64,000 bases of DNA from Paracoccus versutus (GCF_000763885.1 NZ_JRKO01000004.1:1-64000), one strand, 5' to 3'. Positions 18,680-31,740 are shown, counted from the first letter of the stretch. Made by a program: numbers and translations. Notes: generated by a model from the sequence alone, not told the origin.

Positions 18680-19112
18680 ACTCACCGCGGTCAGCCAGTA
18701 CTGGTTGCATTATCGCCTGCAAGAGGACTGGGGTTACGGCAAGATCGCCGACAAGTCCCGCGGCGAATCCATCGAGGAAATGCATCATGCGGACCGCCTG
18801 ATCCAGCGAATCATCTTCCTGGAAGGCCATCCGAACCTGCAAAAGCTGGATCCCCTGCGGATCGGCCAGAACCTCAAGGAAACGCTGGAATCCGACCTGG
18901 CGGCCGAATACGACGCCCGCACGCTTTACATCGAGGCGCGGGAATATTGCGACAAGGTCGGGGATTACGTCAGCAAGAACCTGTTCGATTCGCTCCTGAC
19001 CGACGAAGAGGGGCATATCGACTTCCTCGAAACCCAGCTGGGCCTCTACGAAGAGATCGGCGCGCAGAACTACGGCCAACTCAACGCCAAATCCGCCGAC
19101 GAGGCGGAATAG
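18627..19112 (+). CDS. bfr: Bacterioferritin
   Basis: A 161-residue haem-containing ferritin that oxidises and stores iron in a 24-subunit shell. Ferroxidase ligands are visible: Glu in [17 protein letters not shown], Glu and His in [13 protein letters not shown], Glu in [12 protein letters not shown], and Glu/His in [12 protein letters not shown]. The Met in IEEMHHAD is the expected haem ligand. It overlaps bfd by 53 bp, so the two genes are one transcript. Confidence 0.96.
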   Translation: MKGDAKVIEYLNAALRSELTAVSQYWLHYRLQEDWGYGKIADKSRGESIEEMHHADRLIQRIIFLEGHPNLQKLDPLRIGQNLKETLESDLAAEYDARTLYIEAREYCDKVGDYVSKNLFDSLLTDEEGHIDFLETQLGLYEEIGAQNYGQLNAKSADEAE

Positions 19113-19155
19113 GGCCCTGGACCGGGGGGTCTTTGCGGCCCCCTTCGATCCCGGC

Positions 19156-19830
19156 TCAGCCCAGCCAATCGGCGGCCAGCCCCGGCAGGTCGTCGAAATG
19201 CGCCAGCATCGCCTCGGGCGCCAGCCGGCGCAGCGCCTCGCCCTCGGGGCCGAAGGCGACCAGGGCCACCCGCACGCCGGCGGCGGCGGCGGTCCTGCGG
19301 TCGGTCTCGGTGTCGCCGACCAGGAAGGATTGCGCCACCATGCCGCCCGCGGCCTCGACCGCTGCGGCATAGGGTCGCGGGTCGGGCTTGCGCACCGGCA
19401 GCGTGTCGGCGCCGATCATCGCGGCAAAGCGGTCGCGGATGCCCAGTTCGCGCAGCAATGTCTCGGCCAGGGCCTCGGGCTTGTTGGTGCAGACCGCAAG
19501 GCGGTGGCCGGCCGCGGCCAGCCGGTCCAGCGCCGCCTCGGCGCCGGGGTAAAGCCGGGTATGGATGGCGATCGCCTCGCCGTAATGGGCCAGCAGGCGC
19601 GGATAATCCTCGTCCTCGGCGCCGGGCGGCAGCAGCCTGTCGCCGGGCAGGCGGCCATAGCCGGCGCGCAGCATGGCCCGGCCGCCGTGAAAGGCGATCA
19701 GCGCATCCTCGACCGGGTCCAGCAGCGCGCCCAGGCCGCGCGCCGCAAAGCAGGCATTGGCCGCCGCGATCAAGTCGCCCGAGGTATCGGCCAGCGTGCC
19801 GTCCAGATCGAAGACCACCGTTCCCACCAT
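19156..19830 (-). CDS. gph: Phosphoglycolate phosphatase (HAD family)
   Basis: A 224-residue HAD phosphatase that removes phosphate from 2-phosphoglycolate. HAD motif I is VVFDLDGTLADTSGDL at the N-terminus, motif II is VCTNKPEALAETLL (about residue 112), motif III is the Lys in PVRKPDPRPY, and motif IV is LVGDTETDRRTA (about 163). Start 19830 is preferred over in-frame 19848 because GGAAGG lies at the right distance before it. Other HAD sugar phosphatases are possible, but the layout fits Gph. Divergent from glmU. Confidence 0.85.
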   Translation of the reverse strand: MVGTVVFDLDGTLADTSGDLIAAANACFAARGLGALLDPVEDALIAFHGGRAMLRAGYGRLPGDRLLPPGAEDEDYPRLLAHYGEAIAIHTRLYPGAEAALDRLAAAGHRLAVCTNKPEALAETLLRELGIRDRFAAMIGADTLPVRKPDPRPYAAAVEAAGGMVAQSFLVGDTETDRRTAAAAGVRVALVAFGPEGEALRRLAPEAMLAHFDDLPGLAADWLG

Positions 19831-19934
19831 GCTGTAACCTTCCGTCAAGATGTTTGATCTGCCGGGGTCTTTCCCGGCTGCCGCCCTCTAGGTAGAACGC
19901 CCGGCAAGGATAAGGAACAGGCAAGAGGGCAGAG

Positions 19935-21275
19935 ATGACCGATAAACCCGTCGCGCTGATCGTGCTGGCCGCCGGACAGGGCAGCCGCATGCAGTCGGAC
20001 CTGCCCAAGGTGCTGCACCGGCTGGGCGGCCTGCCGCTGGTCGCCCATGCGCTTGCCGCCGGCCGGACGCTGGAACCCGAGGCGGTGGTCGTCGTCGCCG
20101 GCCATGGCGCCGAGGCGGTGGCCAAGGCCGTGGCCAAGCTCGACCCCGAGGCGCAGATCGCCCTGCAGCAGGAACAGCTGGGCACCGCCCATGCCGTCAG
20201 CCAGGCCCTGCCGGCGCTGGAGGGTTTCGCGGGCCGGGTGATCGTGCTTTACGGCGACACCCCCTTCATCGGGCAGGAAACGCTGGCAAGCCTTGCCGCC
20301 CATCCCGCCGATGTGGTGGTGCTGGGCTTCGAGGCTGCCGACCCCGGCCGCTACGGCCGCCTCGTCACCGGCCCCGAGGGGCTGGAGCGGATCGTCGAAT
20401 ACAAGGATGCCGACGAGGCGACGCGGGCGATCCGCCTGGTCAATTCCGGCGTGCTGGCGGCGGATGCGGCCTTGCTGCGCGAATTCCTGCCCCGGATCGG
20501 CAACCGCAATGCGGCGGGCGAATATTACCTGACCGACATCCCCGGACTGGCCCGCGCCGCCGGCCACCGGGTCGAGGTCGTGACCTGCGACGAAGCCGAG
20601 ACGCTGGGCATCAACACCCGTGCCGAACTGGCGCAGGCCGAGGCCGCCTTCCAGGCCCGCGCCCGCGCCCAGGCGCTGGAGGACGGCGTGACGCTGAGCG
20701 ACCCCGCGACGGTCTGGTTCGCGCTGGACACCTGCATCGGCCGCGACGCGGTGATCGGGCAGAACGTGGTCTTCGGCCCCGGCGTGACCGTGGAAAGCGG
20801 CGCCGAGATCCTGCCCTTCTGCCACCTGGAGGGCTGTCATGTCAGCGCCGGCGCCACGGTCGGCCCCTTTGCCCGGCTGCGCCCCGGCGCGGAACTGGGC
20901 GGCGACGTGCATGTCGGCAATTTCGTCGAGATCAAGAATTCGGTGCTGGACGAAGGCGTCAAGGTCGGCCACCTGACCTATCTGGGCGATGCCCATGTCG
21001 GCGAGGCGACGAATATCGGCGCCGGCACCGTGACCTGCAATTACGACGGTGTCAGCAAGCATCGGACCGAGATCGGCGCCCATGCCTTCATCGGCTCGGA
21101 CACCATGCTGGTCGCGCCGGTCCGGGTGGGGGCGCGGGCGATGACCGGCTCGGGCTCGGTCATCACCCAGGACGTGCCGGACGACGCGCTGGCGCTGGGA
21201 CGCGCCAAGCAGGTGGTGAAGCCGGGCCTCGCCACGCGGCTGATGCAGGCCCTGCGCCAGAAAAAGGGGAACTGA
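19935..21275 (+). CDS. glmU: Bifunctional UDP-GlcNAc diphosphorylase / GlcN-1-P acetyltransferase
   Basis: A 446-residue two-domain enzyme that makes UDP-N-acetylglucosamine for peptidoglycan and LPS. The N-terminal uridylyltransferase has LAAGQGSRMQSDLPKVLH, LYGDTPFI and INTRAELAQAE. The C-terminal half is a left-handed beta-helix of hexapeptide repeats with RLRPGAELG, GAGTVTCNYDG and SDTMLVAPV. It ends one base before the glmS ATG, so the two consecutive steps of amino-sugar synthesis form one operon. Confidence 0.97.
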   Translation: MTDKPVALIVLAAGQGSRMQSDLPKVLHRLGGLPLVAHALAAGRTLEPEAVVVVAGHGAEAVAKAVAKLDPEAQIALQQEQLGTAHAVSQALPALEGFAGRVIVLYGDTPFIGQETLASLAAHPADVVVLGFEAADPGRYGRLVTGPEGLERIVEYKDADEATRAIRLVNSGVLAADAALLREFLPRIGNRNAAGEYYLTDIPGLARAAGHRVEVVTCDEAETLGINTRAELAQAEAAFQARARAQALEDGVTLSDPATVWFALDTCIGRDAVIGQNVVFGPGVTVESGAEILPFCHLEGCHVSAGATVGPFARLRPGAELGGDVHVGNFVEIKNSVLDEGVKVGHLTYLGDAHVGEATNIGAGTVTCNYDGVSKHRTEIGAHAFIGSDTMLVAPVRVGARAMTGSGSVITQDVPDDALALGRAKQVVKPGLATRLMQALRQKKGN

Positions 21276-21276
21276 C

Positions 21277-23094
21277 ATGTGCGGCATCATCGGAATCCTG
21301 GGCGATCACGAGGTTTCGCCGCAACTGGTCGAGGCGCTGAAACGGCTGGAATACCGCGGCTATGACAGCGCCGGTGTTGCGACCGTGGACGCCTCGGGGC
21401 GGCTGGACCGCCGCCGCGCCGTGGGCAAGCTGGTGAACCTGTCCGACCGGCTGGTGCATGAGCCGCTGACCGGGCATGCCGGCATCGGCCATACCCGCTG
21501 GGCCACCCATGGCGCCGCGACCGAGGCCAACGCCCATCCCCATCGCCGCGGCCCGGTCGCCGTGGTCCATAACGGCATCATCGAGAACTTCCGCGAGCTG
21601 CGCGACGAGGTCACGCGGCTGGGGATGCAGCCGGAATCGCAGACCGATACCGAGACCGTGGCGCTGCTGACCGCCTGGCACATGGACCAGGGCCTTTCGC
21701 CCGTCGAGGCGGCGCGGGCCACGCTGGCGCGCCTGCACGGCGCCTTTGCGCTGGCCTTCCTGTTCGAGGGCGAGCCCGACCTGATGATCGCCGCCCGCAA
21801 GGGCAGCCCGCTGGCCGTGGGCCATGGCACGGGCGAGATGTTCCTTGGCTCGGACGCGGTGGCGCTGGCGCCCTTCACCGACCGCATCACCTATCTGGAA
21901 GACGGCGACCACGCCATCATCCGCCGCGCGGGGGCCGAGATCTTCGACGCCGAAGGCCGCCCCGCCAATCGCGAGATCCAGCAGATCGACGTGGGCGCGA
22001 CCCAGATCGACAAGGCCGGCTACCGGCATTTCATGGCCAAGGAGATCGCCGAGCAGCCGGTGGTGCTGGGCGACGCGCTGAACCACTACATCAAGGGCGA
22101 CCGGATCGTGCTGCCCGAGGCGCTGGATTTCCGCGACGTGGACCGGCTGGTGCTGGTCGGCTGCGGCACCGCCTTCTATGCCGCCCATGTCGCCCGCTAC
22201 TGGTTCGAGGGGCTGGCCGGCCTGCCCTGCGACCTCGACGTGGCCTCCGAGTTCCGCTATCGCGAACCGCCGCTTTCGCCGAAAAGCTGGGCGCTCTTCG
22301 TCAGCCAGTCGGGCGAGACGGCGGACACCCTGGCCGCGCTGCATTACGCCCGCGACAAGGTGGCGCGCACGGTGGGGGTGGTGAACGTGGGCACCTCGGC
22401 CATCGCGCGCGATGCCGACATCGCCCTGCCGACGCTGGCCGGGATCGAGGTCGGCGTCGCCTCGTCCAAGGCCTTCACCTGCCAGCTTGCGGTGCTGGCG
22501 GTGCTGGCCTTGAAGGCGGCGCGGGATCGCGGCCGCATCTCGGAGGCCGAGTTGGCCGCGCATCTGGCGGACCTGCGCGCGCTGCCGGGGCTGCTGAACC
22601 AGGCGCTGGCGGTCAGCGACGAATGCCGACGCCTGGCCGGCTGGCTCGGCGAGGCGCAGGACGTGCTGTATCTGGGCCGCGGCGCGCTTTACCCGGTGGC
22701 GCTGGAGGGGGCGCTGAAGCTCAAGGAGCTCAGCTATATCCATGCCGAGGGCTATGCCTCGGGCGAGCTGAAGCACGGCCCGATCGCGCTGGTCGACCGC
22801 AACGTGCCGGTGGTGGTGCTGGCGCCGCGCGACGCGCTGTTCGAAAAGACCGTCTCGAACATGCAGGAGGTGATGGCGCGCCACGGGCAGGTGCTCCTGA
22901 TCTCGGATGCCGAGGGGCTGGAGACCGGCGGCCATGGCATGCGGGCCGGGCTGGCGATGCCCGCGGGCGGCGGGCTGTTCCAGCCCATCCTTTACGCGGT
23001 GCCGATGCAATATCTGGCCTATCATACCGCGGTGGCGAAGGGCACCGACGTGGACCAGCCCCGCAACCTGGCGAAATCGGTGACGGTGGAATAG
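21277..23094 (+). CDS. glmS: Glutamine-fructose-6-phosphate aminotransferase
   Basis: A 605-residue enzyme that makes glucosamine-6-phosphate from fructose-6-phosphate and glutamine. The N-terminal MCGIIGILG exposes the catalytic Cys after Met removal; GHTRWATHG and NGIIENF complete the glutaminase domain. Two SIS sugar-isomerase domains follow, with FVSQSGETADT (about residue 344), ASSKAFTCQL (about 395) and the C-terminal DQPRNLAKSVTVE. No glmS ribozyme is expected or seen. Confidence 0.98.
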   Translation: MCGIIGILGDHEVSPQLVEALKRLEYRGYDSAGVATVDASGRLDRRRAVGKLVNLSDRLVHEPLTGHAGIGHTRWATHGAATEANAHPHRRGPVAVVHNGIIENFRELRDEVTRLGMQPESQTDTETVALLTAWHMDQGLSPVEAARATLARLHGAFALAFLFEGEPDLMIAARKGSPLAVGHGTGEMFLGSDAVALAPFTDRITYLEDGDHAIIRRAGAEIFDAEGRPANREIQQIDVGATQIDKAGYRHFMAKEIAEQPVVLGDALNHYIKGDRIVLPEALDFRDVDRLVLVGCGTAFYAAHVARYWFEGLAGLPCDLDVASEFRYREPPLSPKSWALFVSQSGETADTLAALHYARDKVARTVGVVNVGTSAIARDADIALPTLAGIEVGVASSKAFTCQLAVLAVLALKAARDRGRISEAELAAHLADLRALPGLLNQALAVSDECRRLAGWLGEAQDVLYLGRGALYPVALEGALKLKELSYIHAEGYASGELKHGPIALVDRNVPVVVLAPRDALFEKTVSNMQEVMARHGQVLLISDAEGLETGGHGMRAGLAMPAGGGLFQPILYAVPMQYLAYHTAVAKGTDVDQPRNLAKSVTVE

Positions 23095-24560
23095 GGCGGG
23101 TCGGCAGTCGGGGTACGGGAAGTTACGTTTAACCAAGCTTGCAACGTCCCATCGAGAAGCCGGGGATCGAGCGGCGCTGCTGGACCGGGCAATATATCGA
23201 TTGGGCCGTCAGAGTTACCGGCGGCGCTACTGCACCACCTGGAGCTTTGCAGGGCCGTGCCCTGCTCGATGATCCGAACCCGTTCGAGAGCTATTCTTGC
23301 GGAAGAACCGGAACCCCGGCCGACCGCGGTATTGCAGGTCTTTGCCGGGCGACAGACCTGCGGCTTAGCCTTGATTCCCGCGCTGCGCGGATGCTTGTCC
23401 CGCAATATCGGGCTTCAGGAGGCACACGCCGATCCCTATGCCGCCGGGGTCGAGAACGATTCGGTTCTTGCGGTGAACCGGCGCGGCATCCGCTATCAGG
23501 AAGGCGATATGTTGTCGGGGCGGCAAAACTCATGTGCCGGCCGGCAGAAGCGGGCGATGCCAATGGCGGGTTCATTTGCGGGCTGGCCCGGTTCAACGGC
23601 CAGGATGTCGGCAAGGCGGTGCGCTTCTGAGAGAAGGCGGCCAAACAGGGTAATATCGGCTCAAAGAACTTTCCAAGCGCAGTTTTCCTTAGCGGCAACG
23701 CATCCGCAGGGATCGCCGGAGATAGCGCGAAAATGCGTGGCTCTTTCGAGAATACGGCCGATGCTGGCAATACGCCGGGTTTCTATCAACTCACGCAGAT
23801 GGACGCCGCAGCCGATGCGAAAAGCACCCCTCAACGCCGCGGAGGCCAGCAAGTTCGCCTCGCGGCCAGCGGTGCGTGGCATGCGCGAGGCTGCTCGCCC
23901 TGCGCGACCAGCTGGCGCAGATGAACGCTGGGAACATTCTCGTTGGCAGGCCAAGGCCAGGACCGGTGTGCCCATGGCCCATGCCCTCCGAGCGCCCGAA
24001 AGGGCATGCGTCACCTGGCGGCAACGTGAGGGCCCAGAGGGCACGACGGGATCTCATGAAAGAGATACCCGGACGCTGTGCCACGGGTGACGCCCAAGCC
24101 GTATGCTTCCGACCCTGCCTTCGGCATCGGCCTGGCGCTTGCCGACTTTGCGCGCCCCGGCGCTACGCAGGGGATCTCCTGCATGCCGATCGGGAAGATC
24201 GAAATCCGCGGCGCGAAATGCCTGCCTGCGACCAGCATCAGACAGGCCGTCACCCCTTTCGAAAGGCCCTGCCTCGGCCTGCCGGAGTTCAACGCACGCT
24301 ATAGGTCGTGACCGAACTCTATATCAAGGCGGGGGCTGATCACATCGCGCGTCTATCTGTCCGCATAGAACTGGCGCCGCGGCATGTTGCAACTAGCCGC
24401 GGCCGAAGGCGGGATCGAAGCCGCGGGGTTCCGCAACTGTCAGGGCGTGAAGATGACGCTGAGCGTCCTCACGCCGTGCGAATGCATCGGCAACCCCTGG
24501 AGGTCGGACCCACATGGATTCATCGGTGATCCGATCCACCAAATGCGGTGACTAAACCGG
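23095..24560. other. 1.5 kb region without recognisable genes
   Basis: This gap between glmS and the DUF1330/alaS pair holds overlapping open frames on both strands (the longest plus frame is 23257-24090), but none has a sensible start, a steady codon pattern or a motif I recognise. The base composition looks less GC-rich than the flanks. Short stretches look protein-like for 20-30 codons and then break, as decayed genes do. A small hairpin at about 24555-24571 (AACCGGC-TAA-GCCGGGTT) overlaps the end of the DUF1330 gene. Confidence 0.45.
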
Positions 24561-24847
24561 CTAAGCCGGGTTTTCCTCGACGATGACAAGATCGCGCTCG
24601 GCCGCCTCTCGGGCGTGGTCCAGCGCCGCCTGATACTCGGCCGAACGATAGCAGGCCACCGCATCCTCGACGCTGGGAAAGCGCGCCACCACGTTGCGGG
24701 CGCGGTCCTTGCCTTCAAGCTGTACATAGCGCGAGCCGCGGGCAAGAAAGACCCCGCCATGCGCGGCGATCGCCGGACCCGCCAGCCGGGCATATTCGCC
24801 ATAGGCCTCGGGGTCGGTCACGTTGACATGGGCGATCCACAGCGCGG

Positions 24848-24851
<4 letters not shown>
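24561..24851 (-). CDS. DUF1330 domain protein
   Basis: A 96-residue protein with the DUF1330 (dimeric alpha-beta barrel) pattern: [26 protein letters not shown], then [32 protein letters not shown] and a C-terminal VIVEENPA. The function is unknown; related folds act as small ligand-binding or monooxygenase-like proteins. Its ATG overlaps the alaS stop by 4 bp (ATGA), so it is translationally coupled to alaS. Confidence 0.9.
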
Positions 24852-27505
<2,654 letters not shown>

Positions 27506-27617
27506 ATCGGGCCTTCATCGCAAAGCGGTCTTTCCGGCCAGAACCGGTGTGCCGCCCGGTCTAGCCCCAGCCATGGCGGCTGTCCAGCAATCCTGCATGG
27601 CCTGGCACCGACGGCAG

Positions 27618-27698
27618 TTTCTTCCTTGTGCAAATATCCTGGGGGAACGCTTCCTGCGCCCCATCCAGGGGCGCAGGAAGCGTGGGGGCAAAGCCCCC
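27618..27698 (-). repeat. recA 3' hairpins and GGRTATTTG element
   Basis: Read on the minus strand after recA, there is a GGGGGC-TTT-GCCCCC hairpin (27684-27698), a perfect 15-bp stem CGCTTCCTGCGCCCC / GGGGCGCAGGAAGCG (27648-27682, loop TGGAT), then CCCCCAGGATATTTGCACA and GGAAGAAA (27618-27645). No T-run follows the stems, so termination here would be atypical. Same hairpin-plus-element layout as at 13842 and 39271. Confidence 0.6.
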
Positions 27699-27732
27699 GT
27701 GCCTCGTCTCGGACACCGACCCGATCGGGGGG

Positions 27733-28803
27733 TCAGTCTTCGGCCATCACCTCGTCGCCGTCATCCTTGACGCCGAAGTCCAGCCCATGGCTGGCGCGGA
27801 TCTTGTCCTCGATCGCATAGGCCATGTCGGGATGGTCGCGCAGGAACTGCTTGGCATTTTCACGACCCTGGCCGATGCGCTCGTCGCCATAGGAATACCA
27901 GGATCCCGATTTCTCGACCACGCCGGCCTTGACGCCCAGGTCGATCAACTCGCCGACCTTCGAGATGCCCTCGCCATACATGATGTCGAATTCGACCTCG
28001 CGAAAGGGGGGCGCGACCTTGTTCTTCACCACCTTGACCCGGGTGGCATTGCCGGTCACCTCGTCCCGGTCCTTGATCGAGCCGGTGCGGCGGATGTCCA
28101 GGCGCACCGAGGCATAGAACTTCAGCGCATTGCCGCCGGTGGTCGTCTCGGGGCTGCCGAACATCACCCCGATCTTCATGCGGATCTGGTTGATGAAGAT
28201 CACCATGCAGTTCGACCGCCCGATGCTGGCGGTCAGCTTGCGCATCGCCTGGCTCATCAGCCGGGCCTGGCTGCCCATCTGCATGTCGCCCATGTCGCCC
28301 TCGATCTCGGATTTCGGCGTCAGCGCCGCCACCGAATCGACCACGACCAGGCTGACCGCGCCCGAGCGCACCAGCGTATCGACGATCTCCAGCGCCTGCT
28401 CGCCCGTGTCGGGCTGGCTGATCAGCAGCTCGTCCAGGTTGACGCCCAGCCTTTTGGCGTATTGCGGGTCCAGCGCGTGTTCGGCATCGACGAAGGCGCA
28501 GACGCCGCCCTTCTTCTGCTCCTCGGCCACGACATGCAGCGTCAGCGTGGTCTTGCCCGAGCTTTCCGGCCCGAAGATCTCGATGATCCGGCCCTTGGGC
28601 AGGCCGCCGATCCCCAGCGCGATGTCGAGCCCCAGCGAGCCGGTCGAAGTGGCCTCGATCTCGGCCACCGGGTTGTCGGCGCCCAGCTTCATGATCGAGC
28701 CCTTGCCGAACTGCCGTTCGATCTGGGCCAGCGCGCTGTCCAGCGCCTTCTGCTTGTCTGCGGATCGCTTGTCGTTCATGTCGAAAAGTGTTGCCCCTGC
28801 CAT
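27733..28803 (-). CDS. recA: Recombinase RecA
   Basis: A 356-residue DNA strand-exchange protein and LexA co-protease. The Walker A loop is GPESSGKTT (about residue 74); [13 protein letters not shown] (about 100), [11 protein letters not shown] (Walker B, about 148) and the MAW-type region follow. The C-terminus is acidic ([10 protein letters not shown]). The start is either 28803 or the in-frame ATG at 28779, which matches many RecA N-termini equally well. An SOS box lies 63 bp upstream. Confidence 0.98.
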   Translation of the reverse strand: MAGATLFDMNDKRSADKQKALDSALAQIERQFGKGSIMKLGADNPVAEIEATSTGSLGLDIALGIGGLPKGRIIEIFGPESSGKTTLTLHVVAEEQKKGGVCAFVDAEHALDPQYAKRLGVNLDELLISQPDTGEQALEIVDTLVRSGAVSLVVVDSVAALTPKSEIEGDMGDMQMGSQARLMSQAMRKLTASIGRSNCMVIFINQIRMKIGVMFGSPETTTGGNALKFYASVRLDIRRTGSIKDRDEVTGNATRVKVVKNKVAPPFREVEFDIMYGEGISKVGELIDLGVKAGVVEKSGSWYSYGDERIGQGRENAKQFLRDHPDMAYAIEDKIRASHGLDFGVKDDGDEVMAED

Positions 28804-28865
28804 GCGGTCCTCATGCTTATTTCACACCCCGCCATCCGGGGCAATCAGCGCCCGCCCGCCCTTTT

Positions 28866-28880
28866 GTTCACGGGATGTTC
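28866..28880 (-). promoter_or_regulatory. Alphaproteobacterial SOS (LexA) box upstream of recA
   Basis: On the minus strand GAACATCCCGTGAAC, that is GAAC-N7-GAAC, the known LexA-binding form in alphaproteobacteria (GTTC-N7-GTTC on the other strand). It lies 63 bp before the recA start, so recA should be DNA-damage inducible. Confidence 0.85.
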
Positions 28881-29000
28881 CTATTTGCGCATCATTGCGC
28901 GGAAATGCAAGTCCTGCTTCGCGAATCGGAAGATCTCTCTCTCCTTCCTGGGCCAGGATGCCGCAAAAGGATTAAGAAACGGTTTACACTCCCAGGGCGA

Positions 29001-29630
29001 ATGGCTATCCCGCGCCGTGCCGCAATGGCTGAAAGTTTGCAGGAAATGCTGATATTCTGGGAAAGACGGCTGGTTTTCCTGGCCACGCCGAAAGCAGGAT
29101 CCACCGCGGTCGAGACCGCGCTCGAGCCCCTCGCCAATGTCGCCGTCCAGCGCCCGGCCGAGCTGAAGCACGCCGATCTGCGCACCTATCGCCGCCATAT
29201 CGAGCCCTGGCTGCATTCCGTCACCGGCGAGAAATTCACCACCATCGCCCTGATGCGCGAACCGATCGGATGGCTGCGCAGCTGGTATCGCTTTCGCCTG
29301 CGCGACGACGGCGAAGACCCGAACCATGCCATGATCGGCCTCAACTTCGCGGATTTCGCGCAGGCCTATGCCGATCCCGCAGGGCCCGACATCGCCCGCG
29401 TCGGCGCCCAGGCGGATTTCCTGACCGCGGAAGCGGATCGCATCGATCGCATCTTTCGCTACGAGGACATGGAGGCCTTCACCCATTTCCTCGAGGATCG
29501 GCTGGATTGCGCGATCAGCCTGCCCCGCGTCAACGTGCCTCCGGCGGTCGATGTCAGCCTGAATGCCCAGCAGGAATCCCTGCTGCGCAAGGTCATGGCG
29601 CGGGATTTCGCGCTTTACGATACGCTTTGA
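29001..29630 (+). CDS. Sulfotransferase-like P-loop protein
   Basis: A 209-residue protein. Near the N-terminus, LVFLATPKAGSTAVETAL fits the 5'-PSB loop that binds the phosphosulfate of PAPS in sulfotransferases. ALMREPIGWLRSWYRFRLR fits the 3'-PB region, and FRYEDMEAFTHFLED is a typical late block. The start is uncertain: 29001 is used, with 29025 and 29046 also in frame. It is divergent from recA and has no obvious partner. The acceptor, glycan or small molecule, is unknown. Confidence 0.72.
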   Translation: MAIPRRAAMAESLQEMLIFWERRLVFLATPKAGSTAVETALEPLANVAVQRPAELKHADLRTYRRHIEPWLHSVTGEKFTTIALMREPIGWLRSWYRFRLRDDGEDPNHAMIGLNFADFAQAYADPAGPDIARVGAQADFLTAEADRIDRIFRYEDMEAFTHFLEDRLDCAISLPRVNVPPAVDVSLNAQQESLLRKVMARDFALYDTL

Positions 29631-29651
29631 TCCACCCGCACCCGAGGGGGT

Positions 29652-31694
29652 CTAGCCACCGCCCTCCAATTGTCGCGCCACCAGCGCGGTCAGGTCCGAA
29701 AGCGAGAACGGCTTTGCAAGGAAGGCCGCACCCGGCACCGGCGGCCGTCCCTCGGAAAAGATGTCCTCGGCATAGCCCGACATGAAGATGACCTTCGTGC
29801 CGGGCCGGTCGCGCAGCGCGGTGCGCACCCAGGCCGGCCCGTCCATGCCGGGCATCACCACGTCGGTCACGAAGACGTCGACCACAAGCCGCCGGTCGGC
29901 CAGCAGCGACAAGGCATCTTCGGCACAGGCGGCCTCGAGCACGTCAAAGCCCTGCAACTTGAGCGCCCGGCTGGCAAAGGCCCGCACCGGCGCCTCGTCC
30001 TCGACCAGCAGGACCGTCGCCTCGACGTCGCGGCGCGCGCGAATCGGCCCGGAGGGGGCCGGGGCCTGCACCTCTTCGGGGTTGCCGCGGTCATGGGCCG
30101 GGAAGAACAGGGAAAAGCAGCTGCCCTCGCCCGGCGTGCTGTCGCAGAAGATATAGCCGCCGGTCTGCTTCACGATGCCATAGGCGGTGGACAAGCCAAG
30201 CCCCGTCCCCTCGCCGGTGCGCTTGGTGGTGAAGAAGGGCTCGAAGATCTTGGCCAGGTCATCGGCGGCGATGCCGCAGCCCTGGTCGCAGACCTGGACG
30301 CGGACATAGTCCCCGGCCGGCAGGGTGGCGCGGCCGAATTCGGTCCTGGCCTCCAGCCGGAGATTGTCGGTGCAGATGGCGATGTCGCCGCCCTCGGGCA
30401 TGGCATCGCGGGCATTCACCACCAGGTTCATGATCACCTGCTCCAGCTGGCGGCGGTCGGCATGGATCATCCGCAGGGCCGGATCATGGTCGAAGGTCAG
30501 CACGATCCGCTCGCCCACCAGCCGGTTGAGCAGATGCGTCAGCTCCGAAAGCGTGTCGCGCAGGTCCATGATCTGCGGCTTGAGCGTCTGCTTGCGCGAA
30601 AACGCCAGCAATTGCCGGACCAGCGCCGCCGCCCGGTTCGCGTTCTGGCTGATCTGGTCCAGGTCGGCATAATCGGGATCGGCCTTGTCGTGGCGCAGCA
30701 TCAGCAGGTCGCAATGCCCAGTGATCGCGGTCAACAGGTTGTTGAAATCATGGGCAATGCCGCCGGCAAGCTGGCCGATGGCCTGCATCTTCTGGCTTTG
30801 CACGAATTGCGCCTCGAGCGTCTTGAGCGCGCTGGCATCGGAAAGCACGGCGGTCACATGTTCGTCCCGGCCGCGGGTCAGCGACAGCTGCACGAAACGG
30901 TCCGGGCCCTCGGCCCTGACATGCAGCACCTCGCTGCCGCCGACCGTGCGGCCGGCGCTGACATCCGAGATCCAGCCCGCCAGTTCCCGCCCCAGCCCGT
31001 CCAGTAGCGTCGCCAGGTTCTGGCCCAGCACCGGCCCCCCCAGCAAGGCGCAGGCGGCAGCATTGGCGCGAACGATATTGGCGGCCGGATCAAGGATCAG
31101 CAGCGAGACGGGAAGCAGGTCGAAATCGTCCCCATCCGCCCGCGGCGGCGGGGCGGGGGGCGGTGCCGGGCGCTCGGGCGCGGCCGCCTGCCACAGCTGG
31201 ATGGCCGAGCCGGCCCGCCGCGTCACCAGATATTCGCCGGCATCGCCCAGATCGGCGCGCACCCTGCCGCTGCGCGCCAGCCCAAGGCCAAGGTCGCTCC
31301 AAAGCGTCTTCGGATCGGCATGGCGCCGGCCCAGCGCATCCTGCACATGCCGGCCGACCAGGTCGCCGATCCTGTCCAGCCCCACCTGGTTCTGCGCCAG
31401 GACCAGGCCGTCAGGCCCGACGGCAAAGGCCGGCAGGTCATGGTCCAGGACGGCCGGCAGCACCTGGTTCAGGTCACGCCGCACCGCCAGCCCGCGCCAG
31501 AGATGGCGGACCGAGAGCGCGCCCCCCAGCAGATACCAGGCGGTCACGGCCGCCCCCACCGCCAGGAAGGTCGCGCCCCCCGCGGCATGCTGGGGCTGCA
31601 AGGCCAGCCAAAGCGCCCCGACCACCGCAGGCAGCGTCAGGAAAGGCAACAGGATTTGCGCCGCACGCAGGGATTCCGCCCGTTCCGAATTCAT
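29652..31694 (-). CDS. cckA: CckA-type hybrid histidine kinase
   Basis: A 680-residue cell-cycle kinase homologue. It has two N-terminal membrane helices (about residues 14-36 and 41-62), PAS-like sensing regions (about 80-290), a HisKA domain with the phosphorylated His in [14 protein letters not shown] (about 315), and an ATPase domain with [14 protein letters not shown] and [17 protein letters not shown]-terminal receiver domain has Asp in [14 protein letters not shown] (about 608). In Caulobacter, CckA feeds phosphate through ChpT to CtrA. The start at 31694 is set by a GAGGGG ribosome-binding site; an in-frame ATG at 31715 has none. A CtrA-type box lies 47 bp upstream. Confidence 0.9.
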   Translation of the reverse strand: MNSERAESLRAAQILLPFLTLPAVVGALWLALQPQHAAGGATFLAVGAAVTAWYLLGGALSVRHLWRGLAVRRDLNQVLPAVLDHDLPAFAVGPDGLVLAQNQVGLDRIGDLVGRHVQDALGRRHADPKTLWSDLGLGLARSGRVRADLGDAGEYLVTRRAGSAIQLWQAAAPERPAPPPAPPPRADGDDFDLLPVSLLILDPAANIVRANAAACALLGGPVLGQNLATLLDGLGRELAGWISDVSAGRTVGGSEVLHVRAEGPDRFVQLSLTRGRDEHVTAVLSDASALKTLEAQFVQSQKMQAIGQLAGGIAHDFNNLLTAITGHCDLLMLRHDKADPDYADLDQISQNANRAAALVRQLLAFSRKQTLKPQIMDLRDTLSELTHLLNRLVGERIVLTFDHDPALRMIHADRRQLEQVIMNLVVNARDAMPEGGDIAICTDNLRLEARTEFGRATLPAGDYVRVQVCDQGCGIAADDLAKIFEPFFTTKRTGEGTGLGLSTAYGIVKQTGGYIFCDSTPGEGSCFSLFFPAHDRGNPEEVQAPAPSGPIRARRDVEATVLLVEDEAPVRAFASRALKLQGFDVLEAACAEDALSLLADRRLVVDVFVTDVVMPGMDGPAWVRTALRDRPGTKVIFMSGYAEDIFSEGRPPVPGAAFLAKPFSLSDLTALVARQLEGGG

Positions 31695-31740
31695 CCAGCC
31701 CCTCGCAACCCGCATTTTTCCGCTGCATAGCGCATGCGCG

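Noticed and set aside
21276..21277. glmS ribozyme
   Set aside because: Only one base separates glmU and glmS, and the ribozyme belongs to Gram-positive bacteria.
23257..24090. 277-codon open frame in the gene-poor stretch
   Set aside because: No family, no ribosome-binding site, Arg/Ala-rich composition. Kept only as part of the unexplained region.
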